Source: Sphingomonas turrisvirgatae
GTDB taxonomy: Bacteria > Pseudomonadota > Alphaproteobacteria > Sphingomonadales > Sphingomonadaceae
Assembly: GCF_001721295.1 (NCBI RefSeq)
Contig: NZ_MDDS01000003.1
Location: 62,001 to 126,000 of the forward strand
DNA: 64,000 bases
Direction: 5' to 3'
The translations under genes and the position numbers were made by a program. Below are positions 1 to 7,449 of the stretch, one piece after another; positions within the stretch are counted from its first letter, which is position 1; every line of letters begins with the position of its first letter. The notes below the pieces were generated by a model, which was given only the letters and a program-made list of their open reading frames with translations, searched no databases and was not told the origin of the DNA.

Positions 1-543
1 CACCCGGTTACTGCGGTTGCCCTTGAAGCCATGCTGCGGCACCAAGTCGCCAACCGTGATGCGGTCGCCGAGACGGCCCGCGCCGGCCGCACGGCGCCTG
101 CCCTTCTTCCACCAGCGCCTGACGAGATATGCCGCAGGCGGCTGTGGGTCTCCGATCCGAACAGCGACGTCAGCGATCGCCTCCTCGACCTTCGAGGTCG
201 GGGCATGCCAAGTCAGCCCGAGCTGGACGAGCTCGTGGACGTATGCGTCCTTCCGACGGCCGTCCTCGACCACCGAACGCGGCAGCTGCGCAAGGTCCGC
301 CCCCGCTGCCGCATGCTGGCGATCCTTCGCGCTCGCCCCAGCGCGCACGATACGCGCTTCGCGCTGGCCGATGAGGCCCGCGATCTCCTCGTCGGTCAAC
401 GTCTCCAGCTCCACGCCATTGGCGAAGTCGACGACGTCGCCGCGCCGCCGCTCCGGCGTCCAGTCGCGGTCACGCCAGGACAGGATGTCTCCCTTGTTGA
501 ACACATACTGCGGCGTGCGCGCCTGCACGGTCGTCCCGGTCAC
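1..543 (-). CDS. tnsB: TnsB-like transposase, N-terminal part (runs off left edge)
   Basis: An open frame of 181 codons starts at a GTG whose bases overlap the tnsA stop (GTGA) and stays open to the window edge. The visible part has a short N-terminal segment with WRDRDW followed by helical, Arg/Lys-rich sequence, including a WWKKGRR stretch, as expected for the DNA-binding N-terminus of TnsB/TniA-type transposases. The RNase H-fold catalytic core (DDE) would lie outside the window. In Tn7 systems TnsB binds the end repeats and makes the 3' breaks and joins, while TnsA cuts the 5' strands. The assignment rests mainly on position: directly behind, and coupled to, tnsA. Confidence 0.7.
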   Translation of the reverse strand, partial: MTGTTVQARTPQYVFNKGDILSWRDRDWTPERRRGDVVDFANGVELETLTDEEIAGLIGQREARIVRAGASAKDRQHAAAGADLAQLPRSVVEDGRRKDAYVHELVQLGLTWHAPTSKVEEAIADVAVRIGDPQPPAAYLVRRWWKKGRRRAAGAGRLGDRITVGDLVPQHGFKGNRSNRV

Positions 544-1358
544 AGCCGCACCCCCCGGAGCGGAACGGACAGGAACGGGCGCACGAGCCTGGTGGGCGGC
601 GGCACGGCGATGGCGGACTCAACGGTGCCGAACGGAAGCGTGCGCGCCCGTGCGGGGCCGGAGAAGCGGTTCCACAGCAGACTGTCGATGTTCAGCGGCA
701 CCGCCACGTCGAAATCGATCAGACGACCAGCGATCAGCGACAGCAGATCCTGCCACGCGATGCCCCTCCCGCGCCGGCGGACCCGCTCCAATACGACGCG
801 CGCGGGAACGACATCCTGGCTCACGACCTCGGCCACGCGCAACCGGAGCTCGTAGTCGAGCTGGTGCTCGGGGCGGAGGTGCCGCCAAAGAAGGTCGGTG
901 TTCGAGGCGAGCGGCTCGGCGAGCAGCGCACTCTCGCGGGAGACGCTGTAGCGCCAGTGCGCATGCCGCTCGACCTCCGTCCGAACCGCCAACAGCTCGC
1001 TGGCGACCTCGGGATCCCAGCATTCCGCGTCCTGCTTGACCTCGTGCAACTCGGCCCGACCATCATACATCACCGCGAAATCCGGCGCGCGGCGCCTGAT
1101 CCGCCCATCCTGGGCCACGCGCAGCCACGAAGGCTGCGACCGAAGCCGGGAGACGCCGGGGTCGAGCTGCGCGACTCTCGCGAAGCGCTCCTCCACGCTC
1201 GATTCCACCTCGCGCATGCCGAGGGGCAACGTCGAGTAGACGAGCGCCGTGTTGCGGCGCCTCGCGCGCGTATGGATCCTGCGCACCGGCGTGGCGCTCA
1301 CCGTGATGCCGTGAGGCCAGGCATAGTCGTCGGGAGTGACGAGCCGCTTCTTCGTCAT
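540..1358 (-). CDS. tnsA: TnsA-like transposon endonuclease
   Basis: 272 residues. The central part fits the restriction-endonuclease fold of TnsA: a Glu-rich helix (VESSVEERF, residues 51-59), then RSQPSWLR (73-80), APDF with Asp93, and HEVKQ with Lys108. These correspond to the E/D/K active site that in Tn7 TnsA makes the 5'-strand cut at each transposon end. The C-terminal third is probably the region that contacts the target-selection ATPase TnsC. It is co-transcribed and translationally coupled (GTGA) with tnsB. The start at 1358 gives the N-terminus MTKKRLVTP. The 292 bp upstream hold no gene. This is one of two pieces of evidence that the region is a Tn7-like element. Confidence 0.8.
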   Translation of the reverse strand: MTKKRLVTPDDYAWPHGITVSATPVRRIHTRARRRNTALVYSTLPLGMREVESSVEERFARVAQLDPGVSRLRSQPSWLRVAQDGRIRRRAPDFAVMYDGRAELHEVKQDAECWDPEVASELLAVRTEVERHAHWRYSVSRESALLAEPLASNTDLLWRHLRPEHQLDYELRLRVAEVVSQDVVPARVVLERVRRRGRGIAWQDLLSLIAGRLIDFDVAVPLNIDSLLWNRFSGPARARTLPFGTVESAIAVPPPTRLVRPFLSVPLRGVRL

Positions 1359-1612
1359 GATAGGACCGATCGATCGATACGGACCGGCCGGCGCGCAGGC
1401 GCCGGGGACCGCCCCGGAGACGCTCCGGGTGAAGTATTTCTGCGAGACCGACAGGCTGAGGCTTGACCGCGATTCGCGGTTGTGAGATTCTTCCTCTCGG
1501 CCGACTTGGCTGGGTGAAAGTCCGTCAGGTCATCGTTGAGTTCCTTTCTTGGCTGGCGGGGTGCAACCCGCTGGTTGGTCTTCGAGGGCTGTCTGGAATC
1601 GACTGAGCCACT

Positions 1613-1644
1613 GCGGGGTCGTTCGTTGGCGCGAACGGCCCCGC
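1613..1644 (-). terminator. Strong hairpin downstream of the putative HTH gene
   Basis: A 13-bp inverted repeat (GCGGGGTCGTTCG and CGAACGGCCCCGC, one G-T wobble) with a 6-nt loop lies just past the stop at 1651. There is no T-run on the minus strand, so a factor-independent terminator is only likely, not certain. The rest of 1359-1650 shows GC-rich short repeats around 1401-1430 but no gene. Confidence 0.45.
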
Positions 1645-1650
1645 CTCATT

Positions 1651-2052
1651 TCACGGGATGCTCCATCCCTCCTCTCCGTGTCCGAGCTTCCCGGCCCACC
1701 TCAGCTTCGAGAGGACCGGCGACAGGCTGGTCCGCCGGACATACCGGCCGAACTCCTTCTCGATCCGGGCTTGAATATCGCTCGCCCGAAGCGGCCCGCC
1801 CGCCTGGGTCACGACGGTCAACACCATCTCCCGGATGCTGCGTGCCCCGCGCAGCCGGCGATCCGGAGGCGCGTCACCGGAACGAATATCGAGCTCGCGG
1901 ATGTATGCCTCCGTCGCACCGATCATGGCATCGACCTGTCTCAGCTGCTCCATCAGCTCGTCACGCTCCGCGCAGAGCTGCTCCAGATCTGCGATGCAGG
2001 AGCTGCGCCTCCTTATGAGCACCTTACCGGCGAATCTGTCGGCCTTTCCCAT
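1651..2052 (-). CDS. Small coiled-coil plus putative winged-helix protein
   Basis: 133 residues. The N-terminal half (about 18-55) is a predicted coiled coil rich in Leu/Glu/Arg (DLEQLCAERDELMEQL). The C-terminal half (about 72-133) reads like a winged-helix/HARE-type HTH: REMVLTVVTQAGGPLRASDIQARI, then RRTSLSPVLSKLRWAGKL and a short tail. This pattern is common in small DNA-binding proteins that read out or regulate at a specific site. It lies downstream of the E1-like gene on the same strand but is separated by about 80 bp holding three palindromes, so it may have its own promoter and bind that array. No exact family recognised. Confidence 0.6.
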   Translation of the reverse strand: MGKADRFAGKVLIRRRSSCIADLEQLCAERDELMEQLRQVDAMIGATEAYIRELDIRSGDAPPDRRLRGARSIREMVLTVVTQAGGPLRASDIQARIEKEFGRYVRRTSLSPVLSKLRWAGKLGHGEEGWSIP

Positions 2053-2070
2053 GTCCTCATCAATTCATTG

Positions 2071-2133
2071 ACTCAGAGTTTAAGTCAACATGAGAGTTGG
2101 ACTCTAGAGTCCAACTTACTTCTACTCTCGAGT
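2071..2133. promoter_or_regulatory. Array of three ACTC/GAGT palindromes (putative operator)
   Basis: Three short palindromes follow each other: ACTCAGAGT at 2071-2079, ACTCTAGAGT at 2101-2110 and ACTCTCGAGT at 2124-2133. The middle one is the core of a perfect 20-bp palindrome spanning 2096-2115. They sit between the E1-like gene and the small HTH gene, just upstream of the latter; the last one touches the E1 stop codon. Best read as an operator for autoregulation, though the middle hairpin could also attenuate read-through. Confidence 0.5.
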
Positions 2134-3323
2134 TATTTAGTCGTATCCTCGTTGATGATGTAATTTCCGGCGACGTCGTATGTGGCGAAGTATTCTGCGC
2201 CGAGATCGACATAGAAGCCGAAAAGCCGCTTCCACCGGGTCACAGCCAGCGCTGCGTTCAGGGCGTTGAGTTCGACCACTTGAATGTTGGTCGAATACGG
2301 ATCGTCGTCGATGGCGCCCGCCATGGGGATGCGGTTCCGATCCCACACGTGGTCGCGCACCTCCGCGGTGCTCGTGGTCACCCGCAAGACACCCGTCAGC
2401 CCGTCGTTTCCGGCCTGCAGTCCCATGCCGACGTCAACGAAAGCGACGCCGCGGTCCTCGAGTCTATCGATCATGGGCCGCTTAGCCGAAGGATCGTCCA
2501 GGCAGAGGAACACGAAATCCATCCCGTCGAGCAGATGCGCAGTGGTACAGCCCATCCTCACCCGATGCGGCACGATACCCCGATGCAGCCGAGAGTAGAT
2601 CCGGTCGAAGTGGTCGACCTTGGCGCGCCGTTCCGCAAGGCTGTCACGCGAGGCAGCACCGGGCGCCCTGAACGCGTTGTGCTGCAGGAACAGGTCGTCG
2701 TCGAACAGATGGATGCGGGCTACGGGCGTCTTGCTCAGGAAGTCGAGCACATACCCGCCGGTGCCGCCGAGTCCCACGATGCCGATGACCTGGCCGGCCA
2801 GTCGGTCTGAAAGATTGCCGATGCCGCTTCGAGAAGTCGCCGTGTCGACATAGTGGAAGGGGGATTCCGATCCATCCGCGGCGACGATTCGCCCGGTGCG
2901 GGCGGTGGCGGACGGATCGAGCGCGACCGCATGGCTCGAGATCTGATGGACGAAGGTCACCATCTTCTCGTGATAGTCGACGAACTCGCGCCCGATCGGC
3001 TTGCTGCAGAGCCAATGGTCGACAACCAGCCCGCCGCCCAGATCGCGCCGCTGATGCTGCGCATGAACCATGTTGACGAGCGGCCGTCCTTCGCGGTCGC
3101 AGGGGAGCGCCCCGGCAAACCAGGCCTGATGGTCGCGGGGCGCGATGGTCCGATCGCCGGCGAGATCCAACGTCGACACGAGCTGGCCCCGCCGAACCCG
3201 CCGATACCGATCCACGTAAGGCACGTCGCGCACGACCAGATACCCGGCGACGATGGCCACTTCGTAGCCATCGTCGACCAGGCGCTGCAGATCGGCGCTA
3301 CGACTTGTTCGTGGCGCTGACAT
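2133..3323 (-). CDS. E1-like ubiquitin-activating protein (DUF6791-type N-terminus + ThiF domain)
   Basis: 396 residues from ATG 3323 (GAGG six bases upstream; an in-frame GTG exists at 3335). Residues about 10-165 match the N-terminal domain that precedes ThiF in bacterial multi-ubiquitin operons (DUF6791 as I recall it). Residues about 175-396 are the ThiF/MoeB/E1 nucleotide-binding fold: GLGGTG (184-189), FDDD..LQHNAFR (207-219) and Lys235, the residues that bind ATP-Mg and adenylate a ubiquitin-like C-terminus. Only four cysteines are present (about 75, 106, 259, 274) and none in the segment after 300 where many E1 enzymes carry the thioester cysteine, so it may only adenylate. The start codon overlaps the end of the multi-ubiquitin gene by 26 bp. 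Confidence 0.8.
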   Translation of the reverse strand: MSAPRTSRSADLQRLVDDGYEVAIVAGYLVVRDVPYVDRYRRVRRGQLVSTLDLAGDRTIAPRDHQAWFAGALPCDREGRPLVNMVHAQHQRRDLGGGLVVDHWLCSKPIGREFVDYHEKMVTFVHQISSHAVALDPSATARTGRIVAADGSESPFHYVDTATSRSGIGNLSDRLAGQVIGIVGLGGTGGYVLDFLSKTPVARIHLFDDDLFLQHNAFRAPGAASRDSLAERRAKVDHFDRIYSRLHRGIVPHRVRMGCTTAHLLDGMDFVFLCLDDPSAKRPMIDRLEDRGVAFVDVGMGLQAGNDGLTGVLRVTTSTAEVRDHVWDRNRIPMAGAIDDDPYSTNIQVVELNALNAALAVTRWKRLFGFYVDLGAEYFATYDVAGNYIINEDTTK

Positions 3324-3966
3324 TGAAGACCTCACCCCGCCGTGCGGTGATCGCCTCCTGCGAGAGCAGCGAGCCTTCCGGCCTGTCGGGCGGACCGCGC
3401 CGATAGGTGACGGTCAACGCCCTGCTCGACGCCGTCGTCAGATCGGTGCCCGGAAAGGCCAATCCGACGAGGTCCTCGAACGTGACGTCGGGACGATCGA
3501 GCAATACGGTCCTGCCGTTGATGACCACGGGCACGGAAGCGTGGTCCGGCAGCGCGTCGCGAGCCTCGACATGGGGCGGCCACGGCGTCGTCAGGTCGAT
3601 GACCGAGCCCCGACGCAGCGAGGTCTCGCCGCCGTCGAGGTATAGTTCGACGTCCTCGCCGATGCCCCCGATCCGCCGAACGTCCGTCTCGGTGATCGCC
3701 GGACCGCCCCAGTCCCACATCAACCCGGCGACGCGCAGGTGACGGAGCGTTCCATCGCGGAAGGTGCGGAAGGCGGGACGCACGTCCGCCTGGATCAGCA
3801 CCGGCTGATCGGGCGCGACATGGGCGGCGCGCCCACCGTCAACCCTGATCACGATCCCGTCCCCCACGCCGGACAGGGCCAGCAGCTGCGCTGCGGTTAC
3901 TTCCGCCGAGCTCACTGACTGCACCCTGCCGTCCACATCGATCTCGAAACCATCGTTGTCGTCCAT
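3298..3966 (-). CDS. Multi-ubiquitin domain protein (three beta-grasp units)
   Basis: 222 residues from ATG 3966, preceded by GGAAGGAGA. Three ubiquitin-like units can be traced: about 6-66 (FEIDVDGRV...), about 72-134 and 145-222 (VPVVINGRTVLL...). The last unit ends LTVTYRRGPPD...GEVFNVSATNKS, the signature ending of the bacterial Multi_ub family. Known: such proteins are encoded beside E1-like (ThiF) and sometimes E2 and JAB-peptidase genes. Seen: no di-glycine at the ends of the units, and the protein ends in Lys-Ser, so conjugation to targets is not evident. Its 3' end overlaps the E1 gene, implying coupled synthesis. Confidence 0.85.
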   Translation of the reverse strand: MDDNDGFEIDVDGRVQSVSSAEVTAAQLLALSGVGDGIVIRVDGGRAAHVAPDQPVLIQADVRPAFRTFRDGTLRHLRVAGLMWDWGGPAITETDVRRIGGIGEDVELYLDGGETSLRRGSVIDLTTPWPPHVEARDALPDHASVPVVINGRTVLLDRPDVTFEDLVGLAFPGTDLTTASSRALTVTYRRGPPDRPEGSLLSQEAITARRGEVFNVSATNKS

Positions 3967-3980
3967 GTCGATCTCCTTCC

Positions 3981-4871
3981 TCATTGTTCGAATTGGGCAT
4001 CGAGCCACTGGCATGCGTCGGCGTAGATCCTCGCGACGGACCGCTCGCCGCGAAACCGGGCGAGGTAAGCCAGTCCGTCCTCGGCGAGCGCGCCGACGCG
4101 ATCGACGACGCCTCGATCGACCGCCGCTTCGGCCAGGATCTCGACGAGGTGAAGCGGGACGTCCTGACCTTCCGGGAAGCGGAGGGGAACCGGCTCAAGC
4201 AGACGCAGCAGCGTCGGCGTCAGCGCCGCCGGCTCCTGCACCTGGATCATCCAGTTCACGTGACGCAGGTCGACCGTCGCACCGCAGGCGTAGTCCACCC
4301 ACCGTTCCGCCGTCGCAGAATCGATCATCCGCGCCAAATCGGTCTGTCCGGCCGCATCGAGGTCGTCGATGCCGCAGACGCTGACGATGGGGTTGGCGCA
4401 GCGCGACACGGCCATGGCGAGAACAGGCGCCGACGGCAGTATCATGTCCGGCCCGCATGCGGTCGGCTGCAGCTGCTCGATGCCGAACGCTCCGCCGACC
4501 GTCACGCCGACATGCGGCAACTCGGCCTGGCTCGCGATCCGGCGCGCGACGTGCGTGCGTCCGACCCCCGCAGGACCGCTCAGCATCAGCGGGGGAAGCG
4601 TCAGCCAGTCGGCCCCGGTCGCCTCCTGCCGCAATACCGCGCGGTCGATCACGCCGCGCAGAGACGACTGCCAGCCGAAGCCCAGGTCCGCGGTCAGCCG
4701 CCTGCGGATTCTGTCCCCGCCGCCACACAGCGGAAGCGCCGCGTCCAGGCCCAGCGGCATCGCGTCGGGCGTGAAGCCTTGAGCCACGAGGACCGACGCC
4801 GGCCCTTCGAAGGGGCGTTGCGCAGGCAGGCCGACGGCCAACGGGCCGCCGTCGGGAGCGGCCGCGTTCAT
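3981..4871 (-). CDS. AAA+ ATPase-fold protein with degenerate Walker A and B
   Basis: 296 residues from ATG 4871, overlapping the stop of the upstream gene (ATGA). The core resembles the Lon/MoxR-type AAA+ module: LPPLMLSGPAGVGRTHVARR (92-111) in the Walker A position, NPIVSVCGIDDLD (160-172) in the Walker B position, and VNWMIQVQEPAALTPTLLRLLEP (205-227) in the sensor-1/sensor-2 region. The invariant Walker A lysine is Arg105 and the usual Walker B Asp-Glu is Cys166-Gly167, so ATP hydrolysis is doubtful; it may be a scaffold or nucleotide-binding-only subunit. It stands 14 bp before the multi-ubiquitin gene. Confidence 0.7.
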   Translation of the reverse strand: MNAAAPDGGPLAVGLPAQRPFEGPASVLVAQGFTPDAMPLGLDAALPLCGGGDRIRRRLTADLGFGWQSSLRGVIDRAVLRQEATGADWLTLPPLMLSGPAGVGRTHVARRIASQAELPHVGVTVGGAFGIEQLQPTACGPDMILPSAPVLAMAVSRCANPIVSVCGIDDLDAAGQTDLARMIDSATAERWVDYACGATVDLRHVNWMIQVQEPAALTPTLLRLLEPVPLRFPEGQDVPLHLVEILAEAAVDRGVVDRVGALAEDGLAYLARFRGERSVARIYADACQWLDAQFEQ

Positions 4872-5560
4872 TCGCCCCTCCAGAACCTGAGCGGGCGGCG
4901 ACCGCCCGAAGCCAGGCCGCGGCGCTTCACGTCCGCCTCCGTCTGTCGCATGCCGGCAATGACCACGCGTTCGAGCGCGACCGCCCCCTCGGCCGCGACC
5001 AGGGTGCGAAACTCGGCGAAGCGCGGCCTCTGCCAGCGCATCCAGTCCAGCACGCGCTCGCGCTCCCACTTCTCGGAAAAGCGCATGACAAAGAACGGCT
5101 TGTCCTCGTCCCCGCTTTCCAGCGACAGGCCGGGGCGCTGGTTCTTGGAATCGAGGATGAAGAGCTCGATGCGCTCGTGCAGCCGGCGGCGCTCCTCGGC
5201 CTCGAGCCGCGCGGTCTCCTCCTGCACCGCGGCCTCATCCGCATCGCGGCGAGCGCCCTCGACCACGATGGCGGAGACGGCCTGGTCGCCGAACAGGAAC
5301 GCCAGGCGCGCCCACAACGACCACTGATCGGGTCGCCTCGTCATCCAGTCGAAGACCTCGCGGGCCGACCGGGGATCGAGATGGGCGTCCCAGATGGCGT
5401 CGCGCCGCCCGGCATCCGGCGCAACGCGTCTGACGAGCAGCACCGATCCCGCTTCCGCGTCGACGGCGGGCCAGCAGCCCGCGCCGACGTCGGGCGCTTC
5501 GACGAGCAGCGCCGTGCGGTCCGCGGCGCGGCGGTCGCGGCGGTGGCCGGCGGCGGTCAC
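4868..5560 (-). CDS. Hypothetical protein of the multi-ubiquitin cluster
   Basis: 230 residues if translation starts at GTG 5560, which overlaps the stop of the upstream exonuclease gene (GTGA). The reading frame stays open further upstream, but there it is a shadow of the exonuclease. No family recognised. Visible features: a Trp-rich middle (IWDAHLDPRSAREVFDWM), a Glu/Arg-rich helix likely to form a coiled coil (about 125-150, EETARLEAEERRRLHERIELF), a DKPFFVMRFSEKWERERVLDWMRW segment and a basic C-terminus. Its position between the exonuclease and the AAA+ gene, with overlapping stops and starts on both sides, makes it an integral operon member. Confidence 0.65.
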   Translation of the reverse strand: MTAAGHRRDRRAADRTALLVEAPDVGAGCWPAVDAEAGSVLLVRRVAPDAGRRDAIWDAHLDPRSAREVFDWMTRRPDQWSLWARLAFLFGDQAVSAIVVEGARRDADEAAVQEETARLEAEERRRLHERIELFILDSKNQRPGLSLESGDEDKPFFVMRFSEKWERERVLDWMRWQRPRFAEFRTLVAAEGAVALERVVIAGMRQTEADVKRRGLASGGRRPLRFWRGE

Positions 5561-6438
5561 AGGAACCTCGTCGTGGCCGAGATCTCCTCGAACGTCGGCC
5601 CGAGCGCCCTCGCCGAAGTCGAATAGCCGTTGGCCGCCAGCCAGAACTCCTCGCGCCCGCGCTCGTCGTCGGTGACCTCGGTCCACCAGGTCTTGCGGGC
5701 GGGGTCCCAACGGTATCCGCGCGACCGGAGCAGGTCCTTGACCGAGAAATCCGCGCCCACGGCGCGCACCACCCAGCTCGGCCTGGCGGAACGCTCGAGC
5801 AGATCGGCGAGCGCGGTCCGGCCGTCCTCGAAGGGGTGACGAAGGAGCTGGATCACCGCATCCACATCGGCGCCGGCCCGGTGGCCATCGTGGAACCAGC
5901 CTGCCTGACAGAGCAGGAAGCCGAGGCTCCGACCATCGAAGCCGCGGCTGCGCCAGTCGACCTGCTCCATGGTGCAGGCCCAGGCGAGACCCTGTGCCCC
6001 CTCGAGCCGACGCTCGACCCAGCGACGGTCGAACCGACTGTGGTGGGCGATCACGATGGTGGCCGATCGCAGCAGGCGAACCGCAGCCTCGTCGTCGATG
6101 ATCTGACCGGCGACGTCCTCGTCGCGAAGGCCGGTCAGCATCGCGATCTCCGGCGGGATCGGCTTTCCCGGGTCCTCCGTCCATTCGTAGGCGCGGTCGA
6201 TGTGGGTGATGACGCCCTGATCGTCATACCTGAACCGGCGCATCGCGAGTTCGATGATGGCGTCGCGTTCGACGTCGAGGCCGGTGGTCTCCACGTCCAG
6301 CACCAGTCCGACATGCGGACCCTTGGCGATGCCGTCGCCGGTGGGCCCCTCCTGCACTTCGAGCTTGTGCAGGAGGCGAACGGACGAATCGCCGCCTTCC
6401 GCGGGCGCGAGTTCGCGCCCGACGTTCGAGAACGTCAT
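5557..6438 (-). CDS. DEDDh-type 3'-5' exonuclease (DnaQ/RNase T family)
   Basis: 293 residues with GGAGA six bases before the start. The exonuclease domain spans about 43-200: motif I LVLDVETTGLD (Asp48, Glu50), motif II IAHHSRFDRRWVE (Asp137) and motif III GHRAGADVDAVIQLL (His186, Asp191), so all five catalytic positions of the DEDDh group are present. A C-terminal module (about 226-270, FSVKDLLRSRGYRWDPARKTWW) is seen in several stand-alone bacterial DnaQ-like proteins. Expected activity is 3'-5' degradation of DNA or RNA ends. First clear member of the multi-ubiquitin cluster; may supply the nucleic-acid-degrading effector (inference). Confidence 0.8.
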   Translation of the reverse strand: MTFSNVGRELAPAEGGDSSVRLLHKLEVQEGPTGDGIAKGPHVGLVLDVETTGLDVERDAIIELAMRRFRYDDQGVITHIDRAYEWTEDPGKPIPPEIAMLTGLRDEDVAGQIIDDEAAVRLLRSATIVIAHHSRFDRRWVERRLEGAQGLAWACTMEQVDWRSRGFDGRSLGFLLCQAGWFHDGHRAGADVDAVIQLLRHPFEDGRTALADLLERSARPSWVVRAVGADFSVKDLLRSRGYRWDPARKTWWTEVTDDERGREEFWLAANGYSTSARALGPTFEEISATTRFL

Positions 6439-6504
6439 GGTCTGTCTCCATTCGGGTTGGGATGGGTTGCTAAGGGGTCGGCGCTGCGGCCACGGTGGCG
6501 AGGA

Positions 6505-7242
6505 TCAGGACGGGAGGCGCTGCTCGACCGTGATGTCCAGGCCCTCGAAGCTCGCGCGCCGCCGCCGCCGGCCCACCGCGATCAGGGTGTCGACCACCGC
6601 AGGCGGCACCATGCCCATGGTCGCCGGGCAATCCGGATCGAACCCGACGCGGATCTCGGCCTGCGCAGCAGCGGCAGAACCGAACCTTGCGCGGATGCGC
6701 TCGCGGACCACGGCGGCCGACGGCGCCAGCGAAGCGTGGAAGGCGTGGAGCAACTCCCCGCCGCGAGCGATCACGACGACCGCGCTATACAGACGCAGCC
6801 GTGGAGCGCTAGGCGCGCCGCCCGAAACGTCGCCGCGGGCACCTCCGGACCAAGGCCCACCAAAGTCATCCCCGCTGAGGTCGTCGGCGAGGATGGCATC
6901 GATACGCGCCGGAGTCGCATCGAGGCCGATGGATAGGCCGTGCAGCAGAACGGCGCGCAGGCAGTTGTCCCGGTCGAGGCAAGCCTCCAGCGCTGCCGAT
7001 CCGCGGAAGAGACGGCGGGGCGCCAACATCCACGCCATCGGATCGTGGCCGATACCTTCACGCTGGAACCGCGCGCCCGCCTCGGCGGCGACCAGCGCCA
7101 CGCGGGTCAGGGCCCGGCGGGAGGTCGTGACCACGGCATCGGAACTCTCGTCCGCATCCAGGGGATCCAGATACTCGACCCAGGTGCCCGCGGTCGACGC
7201 CGGGACGGTCTGGAATTTCGCATTCAGAGTCATGGCGTTCAT
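6505..7242 (-). CDS. Hypothetical protein upstream of the exonuclease
   Basis: 245 residues from ATG 7242 (another ATG at 7233). No firm family. The segment about 75-125 (DPMAWMLAPRRLFRGSAALE...) loosely resembles the toxin-binding domain of Xre/MbcA/ParS-type antitoxins, where a WL..P...F.G sequence recurs, but the similarity is weak. The C-terminal 100 residues contain two basic, Arg-rich stretches. It shares the strand of the multi-ubiquitin cluster, 66 bp upstream of the exonuclease gene, so it could be the first gene of that operon. A divergent ArsR gene begins 208 bp away. Confidence 0.5.
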   Translation of the reverse strand: MNAMTLNAKFQTVPASTAGTWVEYLDPLDADESSDAVVTTSRRALTRVALVAAEAGARFQREGIGHDPMAWMLAPRRLFRGSAALEACLDRDNCLRAVLLHGLSIGLDATPARIDAILADDLSGDDFGGPWSGGARGDVSGGAPSAPRLRLYSAVVVIARGGELLHAFHASLAPSAAVVRERIRARFGSAAAAQAEIRVGFDPDCPATMGMVPPAVVDTLIAVGRRRRRASFEGLDITVEQRLPS

Positions 7243-7449
7243 GGCCTCGCTCCCGTCGCCGATGGTTCTAACGCAGACCCACCCGATCACGGCGACCAAT
7301 GATCGGACCGAACAAATGTAGAACCAGTTCCGATTATTTCAATCCTTCTAGAAATGCCGAAACGTATTTTGATGGTTAACGGCGCGGCAATCACCGCCGG
7401 CCGGATCATGAGCGCTTGCAGCGGCTGACGCTTCGACTATTCTAGTGGA

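Noticed and set aside
17-1039. A 340-codon rightward frame across the tnsA/tnsB region
   Set aside because: It is antisense to tnsA and tnsB, which show conserved endonuclease residues; its translation is Arg/Ala/Ser-rich with no family features, typical for GC-rich shadows.
3984-5327. A 447-codon rightward frame opposite the AAA+ and unknown genes
   Set aside because: Antisense to overlapping, coupled genes with recognisable motifs; low-complexity Arg-rich translation.
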